From Roseovarius aestuarii (lineage in GTDB: Bacteria; Pseudomonadota; Alphaproteobacteria; Rhodobacterales; Rhodobacteraceae): a stretch of DNA of 64,000 nt. The position numbers and the translations under genes were made by a program. The stretch spans positions 62,001-126,000 of the forward strand of contig JAPWHL010000001.1 in assembly GCA_027214255.1 (NCBI GenBank). The letters are read 5' to 3'. Within the stretch, counting starts at the first letter, position 1. Every line of letters starts with the position of its first letter. The notes beneath the pieces are model-generated. The model made no database searches, had not been told where the DNA came from, and worked only from the letters and a program-made list of their open reading frames with translations. Of this stretch, positions 54,816 to 63,002 are shown one piece after another.

Positions 54816-54995
54816 ATGGGGTGGCTTATTATCATCCTTCATATTTTCATCGGATCGACCATTGCGGGGGCGTTGATTATTGCCGCGCTGGTCATCGGGC
54901 ACGACAGCGGATGGTCGTTGGCCGGTGTCGCTGTTTTGGGGTATGTCGCGGCAATTCCCGTGTCTTGGATATTGGCCAGACAGTTGTCGCAATAG
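54816..54995 (+). CDS. Two-helix small inner-membrane protein
   Basis: A 59-residue protein made of two membrane helices (LIIILHIFIGSTIAGALIIA and VAVLGYVAAIPVSWILARQ). Similar small proteins in Rhodobacterales are sometimes labelled CTP synthetase, a misannotation since they have no enzyme domain. A GGAGG site lies 8 bp before the ATG at 54816. An in-frame earlier ATG at 54765 lacks support. Confidence 0.75.
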   Translation: MGWLIIILHIFIGSTIAGALIIAALVIGHDSGWSLAGVAVLGYVAAIPVSWILARQLSQ

Positions 54996-55162
54996 GGCGG
55001 CGCTTGATCCTTCAGGACCATAAAACACTTGCGATACGTTGCATTGACCGCCGACGGGCTGAAAATCGTAACGTAATCTATGGGCATTTGAGGTCACGGC
55101 GATAAAATGGGCGCTTGGGGTGGTCTGCGCAGATGTGCAGGGCCAGAACCGAAGGGACACGC

Positions 55163-56053
55163 ATGAACCTGCGCCAATTGAAATACTTTATCGCCTTGGC
55201 CGAAGAGCTGCACTTCGGCAGGGCGGCGGCGATCCTGAACATTGCCCAACCCCCGTTGTCACAGCAGATCAAGGCCCTCGAGGCCGATCTGGATGTGTCG
55301 CTGTTTGACCGCTCGACCCGGCCTATTGCTCTGACGCCTGCCGGGCTTGCCCTGTTGCGCGAAGGCCGCGAGATCGTCTCGCAAGTGGCGCGCGCCGAGG
55401 CAATTGCCCGACGTGAGGGGTCCAAGGACGCAGGGCGCCTGGTCATTGGTGTGACCGGAACTGCGGCGCTGGAATTTGCGGCACCTGTCTTGAAGGCATT
55501 GTCGCGCAGGCGTCCCAACGTTCAGGTCTCGTTGCGCGAAATGTCTTCGCCCGCGCAGTTGGAGGCCTTGGAAAAGGGGGACATCCACATCGGTTTTGTA
55601 CGCCCGCCCGTTTTGGATGAACGGATGAGTATCCGTCTGGTGCATAGCGAACAGTTTTACGTGGCCTTGCCCCATGATCACCCCAAGGCCCGCGAAAAAG
55701 AAGTGCGTCTGGCCGAGCTGAGCGGCACACCTTTGGTGATTTTTGAGCGCGACGAGGCCCCCGGCTTTCGCGATCTGATGCTGCACGTTTGCAGAACCGC
55801 AGGGTACACACCGACCACCATACAGGACGCGCCGCAAATGGTGACGATGCTGTGCCTTGTCGCGGCGGGGCTGGGATGTGCGATGGTTCCGGCCTCGGCG
55901 CGGCGGCTGGCGATCAACGATGTCAGCTTCAGACCGTTGGTGGATTACAGTCCGTCCATCGAACTTTATGCGGTCTGGATGCCCGAAAAACAGGCACCTT
56001 TTGTCGATGACCTGCTGCAAGCCGTGTCCGAGGCGCAAGAGGATAATTCGTAA
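55163..56053 (+). CDS. LysR-family regulator of the hydantoinase/TRAP cluster
   Basis: A 296-residue LysR-type regulator. The N-terminal helix-turn-helix is MNLRQLKYFIALAEELHFG with RAAAILNIAQPPLSQQIKALE. The effector domain covers residues 90-290. It is encoded on the same strand as hyuBA and the TRAP genes and ends 94-118 bp before hyuB, depending on the hyuB start. A palindrome in that gap is its likely binding site. The effector is probably the substrate of the cluster, which is unknown. Confidence 0.92.
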   Translation: MNLRQLKYFIALAEELHFGRAAAILNIAQPPLSQQIKALEADLDVSLFDRSTRPIALTPAGLALLREGREIVSQVARAEAIARREGSKDAGRLVIGVTGTAALEFAAPVLKALSRRRPNVQVSLREMSSPAQLEALEKGDIHIGFVRPPVLDERMSIRLVHSEQFYVALPHDHPKAREKEVRLAELSGTPLVIFERDEAPGFRDLMLHVCRTAGYTPTTIQDAPQMVTMLCLVAAGLGCAMVPASARRLAINDVSFRPLVDYSPSIELYAVWMPEKQAPFVDDLLQAVSEAQEDNS

Positions 56054-56074
56054 CGTGTTGATTTTGCATCATGA

Positions 56075-56091
56075 TTATTCTGAGTGAATAA
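56075..56091. promoter_or_regulatory. Predicted LysR-type operator upstream of hyuB
   Basis: TTATTC-TGAGT-GAATAA is a perfect 6-bp inverted repeat with a 5-bp centre and contains the T-N11-A pattern of LysR sites. It starts 22 bp after the regulator's stop. A TATATG element 4 bp further on (56096-56101) could be the -10 of the hyuBA-dctPQM operon. Confidence 0.6.
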
Positions 56092-56170
56092 CACTATATG
56101 TGATTGATATTGGAATGATGTGCACACCTGCGCCTAGCTAGAGGCGTTGAACCAGCTTTGGAGCGTGGAT

Positions 56171-57817
56171 TTGTCTGCATCACCCCCGATTGACCCGATA
56201 TCACGTGCCGTGATTCAGCATCGTCTGAGCGCGATTGTCGAAGAAATGGGCGAGGCAATGTTGCGCACGGCCTATTCCCAGATCATCAACGCCAGCCGCG
56301 ATTTCTCGATGGGGCTGGTCGATCGTAACTGTCGTTTGATCGCGCAGGCGGATCACATTCCTGTTCATGTCGGCGCGCTTCCTTGGGCGGTCCGGGCGGT
56401 TGAGGACCGGTTCGGAGATGATGTCGCAGACGGGGACGTCATTGTATTAAACGATCCCTACACGGGCGGGAGCCACCTGCCGGATGTCACTATTTTTGTT
56501 CCGATCTTTGCCGGGGGCGAACGCTGTTTGTGGTCGGTTGTGCGCGCGCATATGGGCGATATCGGCGGGGCAACCCACGGGGCCTATAATCCCGAAGCGA
56601 CCGAAATTTGGCAGGAAGGGCTGCGCATTCCGCCCCTGAAACTGTCCGAGGCGGGCAAGCCGCGCACGGATGTTTTGGATATGATCCTGATGAACGTCCG
56701 GTTCCCTAACGAATTTCGCGGCGATATGGATGCGATGATCGGTGCTGCGCATCTGGGCGAGAAAAGCCTGCGACGGCTTTATTCGGAGTTCAGCCCGGCC
56801 GTGGTTGGTGGTGCCATCGAGGAAATTCTGGACGGTGCCGAACGGCGCGCGCGTGATATTGTTCAGACATGGCCCGATGGCACTTACAAAGGCGTGGCCT
56901 ATCTGGATGACGATGGGCGCGAGCGCCGCGATGTTGCCGTGCGTGCCAGCGTCACCATTTCGGGTTCACAAATCGGAGTGGATCTGTCCGCGTCCGATCC
57001 GCAATCCAACAGCTTTGTCAATTCACCCCATGCCAATACGCAGGCCGCCGTTGCGATGGCGTTTGCCTATTTGATCGACGCGGATATTCCAAAGAACGAT
57101 GGCGTTTTCAGACTGTTGGATGTCACGTTAAAACGCGGCACGATCGTTCACCCGGATGAGGGCGCACCGGTCACAATGTCGACCACTCATCCCGCGAATG
57201 AAATCGTCGAAGCGATTGTGCGTGCCCTGCAGGCCGCCTGTCCCGACAGGTGTATGGGAGGGTGGTCGCGCCGGTTCCGGATTTCCATCACTGGGGATAA
57301 CCCGCGCAACGGGCGCAAATTTATCTGGCATCTGTTTCATGCCCGTCCCGGTGGTGGGGCGTCCTCACAAGGGGATGGGTGGTCAACCTGCGGTGAATGG
57401 CATTCGGTTGGCGGAATCAAGTTCGGTTCAGTCGAGGTCAGCGAAGCCCGCTTTCCGTTGCACTTTGGGCGGCACGAGTTTCGGCCTGACTCGGGTGGGG
57501 ACGGCATGTTTCGCGGTGGCCTTGGGGCCGCTCTGGATTTGCAGATCGAGGTGCCGGCCTATGCACACACTGCCGGTGACGGAATTCGTCACGGGGCGGC
57601 AGGAATCAATGGTGGGCAAGATGGCAAACCCCATGACTACCGGCTGGTTTCCAATGGCGATGAGGTGGCATTGGCCACAAAGCAATTCGGCCTACAAATT
57701 TCATCGGGCAGCACGTTGCGCATCCGCTCGGGCGGGGGTGGGGGCTGGGGAGATCCGGCCGAGCGCATGCCCGAGGCGCGCGCCCTCGATGCCAAGCGCG
57801 GCTTTGTTCAGACATGA
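56171..57817 (+). CDS. hyuB: Hydantoinase B/oxoprolinase-type subunit
   Basis: B subunit of an ATP-dependent amidohydrolase of the N-methylhydantoinase/5-oxoprolinase family. It shows DPISRAVIQHRLSAIVEEMG at the N terminus, FSMGLVDRNCRLIAQADHIP, VLNDPYTGGSHLPDVTI and the Gly-rich C-terminal RIRSGGGGGWGDP. From the TTG at 56171 it has about 548 residues. A GGAG site lies 7 bp before that TTG; a TTG at 56147 and a GTG at 56165 are alternatives, so the start is uncertain. Confidence 0.9.
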   Translation: MSASPPIDPISRAVIQHRLSAIVEEMGEAMLRTAYSQIINASRDFSMGLVDRNCRLIAQADHIPVHVGALPWAVRAVEDRFGDDVADGDVIVLNDPYTGGSHLPDVTIFVPIFAGGERCLWSVVRAHMGDIGGATHGAYNPEATEIWQEGLRIPPLKLSEAGKPRTDVLDMILMNVRFPNEFRGDMDAMIGAAHLGEKSLRRLYSEFSPAVVGGAIEEILDGAERRARDIVQTWPDGTYKGVAYLDDDGRERRDVAVRASVTISGSQIGVDLSASDPQSNSFVNSPHANTQAAVAMAFAYLIDADIPKNDGVFRLLDVTLKRGTIVHPDEGAPVTMSTTHPANEIVEAIVRALQAACPDRCMGGWSRRFRISITGDNPRNGRKFIWHLFHARPGGGASSQGDGWSTCGEWHSVGGIKFGSVEVSEARFPLHFGRHEFRPDSGGDGMFRGGLGAALDLQIEVPAYAHTAGDGIRHGAAGINGGQDGKPHDYRLVSNGDEVALATKQFGLQISSGSTLRIRSGGGGGWGDPAERMPEARALDAKRGFVQT

Positions 57818-57856
57818 TGGCGCGGCCCCGACAACATTGCACAGGACGGCTTTAAC

Positions 57857-59974
57857 GTGAGCACTAGATACAAGATCGGCATCGATGTCGGCGGAACCTT
57901 CACCGATTTGGTTGCGATGGATGCAGTCGGGCAGACGACGATCTGCAAAACGCTGTCCACCCCGCATGATCAATCATTGGGTGTGATAGAGGGGCTTGGC
58001 CTGTTGGCCGAGCGTCTGGGCCTGACCGCTGCCGAGATGCTGGAATGCACGGACCGCATCGTGCATGGAACGACAGTGGCGACCAACGCCTTGCTTGAAC
58101 GCAAGGGCGCAAAGGTCGGTTTGTTGACCACACAGGGACATCTGGACGTGATCGAGATGCGCGAAGGCCTAAAGCCCGAGCGTTACAACCTTCTGATGGC
58201 CCCGCCTGAACCGTTGGTGCCGCGCGACCTGCGTCGTGGTGTGCCTGAAAGGATCGGCTTTGACGGCGCGGTCATGACGCCGCTGGATGTCGCCGCGCTA
58301 AAGCAAGAGATTGCGTTTCTTGCCGAGCAACAGGTCGAGGCCGTTGCGATCTGTTTCCTGCATGCCTACCGCAACCCGCAACACGAACAGCAGGCGGCCG
58401 ACATCGTGCGCCAGATGATGCCGGGTGTCTATGTGTCTGTGTCGTCCGACGTGTTGCCACAAATCAAGGAATACGAGCGGTTCTCGACCACCACCGTCAA
58501 TGCCTATATCGGTCCGGTTGTCAGCAAATACATGACACGCCTGACGGGCCGGTTGTCCGGTGCGGGATACGACGGGGCGCTTTACATTATTCTGTCGCAT
58601 GGCGGCATTGCACCGGTCGAGGATGCCATCCGGTTGGCCGCGGGGACGTGTTTGTCCGGTCCGGCGGGGGGCATCGCGGGCGCGAAATGCTGTGCTGATA
58701 TTCTGGGCGCGCAGAATGTCATCCCCTTTGATATGGGCGGAACCTCGACCGAAATTTCCCTTATTTCCAACGGCGAGGTGGCCTTGACCACCGAGCGCGG
58801 GCTGGCGGGCGAGCGTATTGCGCTGCGCAGCTATGATATTTTGTCCATCGGTGCCGGGGGCGGCTCTATTGCGCATCTGGATTCGGTCGGCAGCTTTACC
58901 GTCGGGCCGCAATCCGCAGGCGCGGCACCGGGGCCTGCATGCTATGGCAAGGGGGGCGCAGACGCGACCGTGACCGACAGCAATCTGGTGCTGGGGTATC
59001 TGGACGAGACTGCGTTTGCTACTGACACGGGCGGGTTGGATCGCGCCGCATCCGAAACCGCAATAGATGCGCTGGCCGACAAGCTGGGTCTTGACCGCAT
59101 GACGACTGCGCAGGGCATCCATCGGTTGATCAACGTCAAAATGGCGGATGGTATCCGCCTGATGACACTGCGACGCGGTGTCGATCCGCGTCAGTTTACG
59201 TTGCTCAGCTTTGGCGGTGCGGCGGGTCTACACGCGGTCGAAGTGGCGCGCGAAATCGGGATATCTCGGGTCGTGGTACCAACCGTTGCCTCGGTTTTAT
59301 CGGCGTGGGGGATGCTCGCCTCGGACTTGCGCTATGAAATGTCGCGCTCAAGTGTTGGGGACCGCACCGCGTTAGAGGATGACGGGCTGCGGGCGTTGTT
59401 TCATGTGCTTGAAGAACAAGCCAAAGCGCGTCTGCCAGAGACATACTCCAACAGTAGCCGGATCGAGCGATCCGCCGATATGCGCTATGGCGAGCAGATT
59501 TTCGAGATCGGCGTCTCATTGGATGGGATTGATATCGAGGCGCCGGGTGTTTCGGCAGCGGTTCAGGACAGGTTTCACCGCCGCCACGAAGAACTTTACA
59601 CATATTGTTCGCCCGATCAGGAGGTTGATCTGGTCAACGTCCGTGTCGCCGTTGTCGGCGCGGTTGAACGCGGCGCGATAGCCTCCCCGCTAGATGACAC
59701 ACCCAAAGGACCGTTGACGCCTATGCGCCACACCTCCGTCTACATAGGTGGGCATCAAACCCGCGTTCCCGTCTATGCCATGAGTGACCTTGGCCCCGGG
59801 CACAGCCTGTCAGGCCCCGCATTGGTCGTTGCCGAAACGACAACCGTGATGTTGCACGCCGAAGATAAGGCATCGGTCACGCCACATGGTTGGCTGGATG
59901 TGGCGCTTGCCCCCAGCGGGCATCACACGACAGTTGAAGAAATGTCTGAAACGCAACCGGCCACGGCGATATGA
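57857..59974 (+). CDS. hyuA: Hydantoinase A/oxoprolinase-type subunit
   Basis: A subunit, carrying the ATP-binding ASKHA fold. The N-terminal GIDVGGTFTDLVAMD is diagnostic. RIVHGTTVATNALLERKGAK, CLSGPAGGIAGAKCCADI and FDMGGTSTEISLISNGE follow. The 705-residue protein starts at GTG. With hyuB it should open a cyclic amide (hydantoin, oxoproline or similar) at the cost of ATP. The substrate cannot be read from sequence. It is followed by TRAP transporter genes. Confidence 0.92.
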   Translation: MSTRYKIGIDVGGTFTDLVAMDAVGQTTICKTLSTPHDQSLGVIEGLGLLAERLGLTAAEMLECTDRIVHGTTVATNALLERKGAKVGLLTTQGHLDVIEMREGLKPERYNLLMAPPEPLVPRDLRRGVPERIGFDGAVMTPLDVAALKQEIAFLAEQQVEAVAICFLHAYRNPQHEQQAADIVRQMMPGVYVSVSSDVLPQIKEYERFSTTTVNAYIGPVVSKYMTRLTGRLSGAGYDGALYIILSHGGIAPVEDAIRLAAGTCLSGPAGGIAGAKCCADILGAQNVIPFDMGGTSTEISLISNGEVALTTERGLAGERIALRSYDILSIGAGGGSIAHLDSVGSFTVGPQSAGAAPGPACYGKGGADATVTDSNLVLGYLDETAFATDTGGLDRAASETAIDALADKLGLDRMTTAQGIHRLINVKMADGIRLMTLRRGVDPRQFTLLSFGGAAGLHAVEVAREIGISRVVVPTVASVLSAWGMLASDLRYEMSRSSVGDRTALEDDGLRALFHVLEEQAKARLPETYSNSSRIERSADMRYGEQIFEIGVSLDGIDIEAPGVSAAVQDRFHRRHEELYTYCSPDQEVDLVNVRVAVVGAVERGAIASPLDDTPKGPLTPMRHTSVYIGGHQTRVPVYAMSDLGPGHSLSGPALVVAETTTVMLHAEDKASVTPHGWLDVALAPSGHHTTVEEMSETQPATAI

Positions 59975-60000
59975 TGGCCTCAGAAACAGGGAATTTACAC

Positions 60001-61044
60001 ATGAAAACAACCATTGCGAAATTGGCCGTTGCTGCCGCCGTTTGTGGTACGATCGCAAGCGCCGCTGCCGCAGAGACGAACATCAAGGTCGTCGCCCCGT
60101 GGTCCAGCCTGAATGCGTTTGGCAAGATCGAAAAGCCCTTCTGGACAGAAGAGCTGCAGCAAAAGACCGATGGAGCGCTTAGCGCGTCCTTGTCCAACTA
60201 TTCGGAACTGGGCCTGAGCGGTGAAGAGCTGTTGCGCCTGTCCACCATGGGGGTGTTCGATGTTGCGCATATTGTTGTCGGATATTCGGTGTCTGACGAT
60301 CCGGTGATCGAAGGGATCGAGCTGGCCGGTCTGATTCAGGACATGGACACAGCGCGCGAAGCGGTTGATGCCTATCGCCCGACACTGGAAACGGCGCTGG
60401 CCGACAACCACAACCTTGTCTATCTGGGCCTTTATCCGAACCCCAGTCAGGTGATGTATTGCAGCCAGCCGATTGGCGGGTTGGACGAATTTTCAGGTAA
60501 GAAAGTGCGCTTTTACGGGGCCAGCATGAATGACTTTATCGAGGCTGCAGGCGGCACCGGCGTGGGTGTGCCCTTGGCCGAAGTCGTTCCCGCCTTGCAA
60601 CGTGGTGTTGTCGATTGTGCATTTACCGGCACGCTGACCGGCTATTCCTTTAAATTCCCCGAAGTCACCAACAGCCTTTACGGCCTGCGTCTGGGTTGGG
60701 GTCTGACGCTGATTGCGGCGAACAAAGACTTCTGGGACGGTCTGTCCGAGGCGGAACAAGCCGGTTTGAAAACCGCCACCAACGAATTGGAAACCTCCTT
60801 GTGGGATCTGGCGCGGATTGATGATGATGCCGGGATCGCCTGTAACACCGGCAACGGCGAATGCCCCTACGGCGAAGCGGCATCGATGACATATGTCGCG
60901 CCGTCCGAGGCCGATGAGGTCAAACGCAAAGAAATCCTTGAAAGCGCGATCTTGAAAAAATGGGCGCAGCGGTGCTCGGATACATGCGTTTCTGCATGGA
61001 ACGACACGGTCGGTGCCATCACCGGTCTGACCGCATCCAAATGA
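60001..61044 (+). CDS. dctP: TRAP transporter substrate-binding protein DctP type
   Basis: Periplasmic binding protein of a tripartite TRAP transporter. A signal peptide ends in ASAAAAETN. The 347-residue protein has the DctP core, with GKKVRFYGASMNDFIEAAGG supplying the Arg that binds a carboxylate, and VVDCAFTGTLTGYSF. A CNTGNGECP Cys pair and a late CSDTC pair are unusual and may form disulfides. It overlaps dctQ by 4 bp (ATGA). The substrate is probably a carboxylate linked to the hyuBA reaction. Confidence 0.9.
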   Translation: MKTTIAKLAVAAAVCGTIASAAAAETNIKVVAPWSSLNAFGKIEKPFWTEELQQKTDGALSASLSNYSELGLSGEELLRLSTMGVFDVAHIVVGYSVSDDPVIEGIELAGLIQDMDTAREAVDAYRPTLETALADNHNLVYLGLYPNPSQVMYCSQPIGGLDEFSGKKVRFYGASMNDFIEAAGGTGVGVPLAEVVPALQRGVVDCAFTGTLTGYSFKFPEVTNSLYGLRLGWGLTLIAANKDFWDGLSEAEQAGLKTATNELETSLWDLARIDDDAGIACNTGNGECPYGEAASMTYVAPSEADEVKRKEILESAILKKWAQRCSDTCVSAWNDTVGAITGLTASK

Positions 61045-61670
61045 GCGTTGGGCGCACACCACAGGGGCAGGGGGGCGGTTTCGCCCTCCTGTTGACGCGG
61101 TGTGATGCCGGATGCCGGAAACTGGCCCACGCGATGTTGTTGGTCAGTGGTTGGGGTGTTCTGTTTATGGGGGTGTTGATCGCCGTCGATGTGATCTGGC
61201 GCGGTCTCAGCGGTCACAATCTGGGCGGCGTGGACGAGATCGCCTCGTATCTTCTGGCCATTTCTATCAGTTGGTCGCTGGCTTCGGCGTTTTACGCGCG
61301 CGCCCACATTCGGGTGGATCTGCTCTATCGTAAATGTGCCCTGCCGCTGCGCGGGGCGCTGGATGCTGTCGCCACCCTGTCGCTGTTGGGGGTCGCGGTA
61401 TTCTTGCTGTTCAGCAGCTGGACAGTGTTCAGCATCAGCTGGGGGCGTGGCTCGAACTCGGCGTCGTCATTGCAAATCCCCTTGGTCGTGCCGCAGGCCA
61501 TTTGGGTCATGGGCATGCTGGTTTTCTTTGCGTCCCTTCTGATCGCTTGGGTGCGGTTGATGACCGACCTGTTGAGCCGACAATCCCTTGAAGTCGTGCG
61601 CAGGCATGGCGTGCTCAGCGCCGACGAAGAGGCGACGGATGCCTTGACACAATCACGAGGCGGTAAGTGA
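61041..61670 (+). CDS. dctQ: TRAP transporter small membrane subunit DctQ type
   Basis: A 209-residue membrane protein with four helices (about residues 30-50, 65-85, 105-128 and 148-170). It contains GVDEIASYLLAISISWSLAS and RAHIRVDLLY, typical of DctQ. It starts at the ATG overlapping the dctP stop and ends in the start of dctM. Confidence 0.9.
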   Translation: MSVGRTPQGQGGGFALLLTRCDAGCRKLAHAMLLVSGWGVLFMGVLIAVDVIWRGLSGHNLGGVDEIASYLLAISISWSLASAFYARAHIRVDLLYRKCALPLRGALDAVATLSLLGVAVFLLFSSWTVFSISWGRGSNSASSLQIPLVVPQAIWVMGMLVFFASLLIAWVRLMTDLLSRQSLEVVRRHGVLSADEEATDALTQSRGGK

Positions 61671-62953
61671 TGTTTGCACAGGCGTTTTTTATCCTGATCG
61701 CGTTGGTTGCGGTGTCGCTGCCGATTGCTGCGGTTTTGCTGATCGTTGCCCTTACCATGAGCTTTGCGCATTCGCCGATGCCACTGCATCTGGCCGGGTC
61801 TTCTATTTTCTGGGAAGTGTCCACCGAGTTCACACTTACGACAATTCCGTTGTTTGTCTTGCTGGGCGAAATCCTGTTGCGTGCAGGTGTGGCGGAACGG
61901 ATGTACGCTGCCGTGGCCGTGTGGCTAAATCGCCTGCCGGGTGGATTGCTGCATGCCAATATCGCCGCATCCACGCTGTTTTCTGCGACTTCTGGGTCAT
62001 CCGTGGCCACGGCCGCGACGATTGGTACGGTGGCCTTGCCCGAAGTCAGCAAACGCAATTACAACGAACGCCTGTTTCTGGGCAGTTTGGCCGCGGGCGG
62101 CACGTTGGGGATTTTGATCCCGCCGTCGATCCACCTGATCCTATATGGCATGATTACCCAAAGTTCGATTCCGCAACTATACAGCGCCGCGATGATCCCG
62201 GGCCTGCTACTGGCGCTGATCTTTGGCGGCATCATCATCGTGTGTTGCCTGTTGCGCCCGTCAATGGGCGGCGACGCGATCCGTACAACTTGGAAAGAGC
62301 GCTTTTCCAGCCTGCCCAGTATCTTGCCAATCGTCGGCCTGTTCCTGACCGTGGTCGGGTCGATCTATGCCGGATGGGCCACCCCAACCGAGGCCGCATC
62401 GCTGGGCTTGGTTTTTGCCCTTGTCCTGGCCGCCTGTTACCGGCGCCTCAGCGTTGCGATGTTGCATGCTGCGTTCCTGGGAACGATGCGCACAACGGCG
62501 ATGATCATGCTTATTGTCATGGTGTCTTACTTCTTGAATTTCGTGCTGGCCTTTTTGGGTATTCCACAGGCGCTGACCCGTTTTATCGGGGATATGGGCC
62601 TGACCCCGACAATGACGATGGTTCTGATTGTCGCCTTCTTTGTTGTGCTGGGCTGTTTTCTGGAAAGCCTGTCGATGCTGGTGACGATGACGCCATTGGT
62701 CGCGCCGATTGTCATCGGGCTTGGGTTTGATCCCGTGTGGTTTGGCGTGGTTATGATCTTGCTGTTGGAAGTGGCGTTGATCACGCCGCCGGTTGGGATA
62801 AACCTGTATGTTGTTCAGGCGATCCGGGACCGGGGCGAGATGGCGGATGTGATGCTGGGGGCCGCGCCCTTCGTGGTGGGCATGTTCATCCTGATCGGTC
62901 TGCTGATCGCCTTTCCCCAGATTGCCCTGTGGCTTCCGTCTATCGGGCAGTAA
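61670..62953 (+). CDS. dctM: TRAP transporter large permease DctM type
   Basis: A 427-residue permease with about 12 helices. It shows LPGGLLHANIAASTLFSATS, ATIGTVALPEVSKRNYNERL, GTLGILIPPSIHLILYG and ALITPPVGINLYVVQAI, all DctM signatures. The ATG at 61670 shares its A with the dctQ stop; a GTG at 61667 is also possible. It ends before a hairpin shared with the convergent flavoprotein. Confidence 0.93.
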   Translation: MFAQAFFILIALVAVSLPIAAVLLIVALTMSFAHSPMPLHLAGSSIFWEVSTEFTLTTIPLFVLLGEILLRAGVAERMYAAVAVWLNRLPGGLLHANIAASTLFSATSGSSVATAATIGTVALPEVSKRNYNERLFLGSLAAGGTLGILIPPSIHLILYGMITQSSIPQLYSAAMIPGLLLALIFGGIIIVCCLLRPSMGGDAIRTTWKERFSSLPSILPIVGLFLTVVGSIYAGWATPTEAASLGLVFALVLAACYRRLSVAMLHAAFLGTMRTTAMIMLIVMVSYFLNFVLAFLGIPQALTRFIGDMGLTPTMTMVLIVAFFVVLGCFLESLSMLVTMTPLVAPIVIGLGFDPVWFGVVMILLLEVALITPPVGINLYVVQAIRDRGEMADVMLGAAPFVVGMFILIGLLIAFPQIALWLPSIGQ

Positions 62954-62988
62954 CATCCGCGCCATATGGCCAAGTTCGGCGCGGATGT
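62953..62988. terminator. Bidirectional hairpin between dctM and the flavoprotein gene
   Basis: ACATCCGCGCC (62953-62963) and GGCGCGGATGT (62978-62988) form a perfect 11-bp stem with a 14 nt loop, in the 49 bp between the two convergent stops. There is no long T run on either side. Confidence 0.7.
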
Positions 62989-63002
62989 ATGGAACTTACC
63001 TA

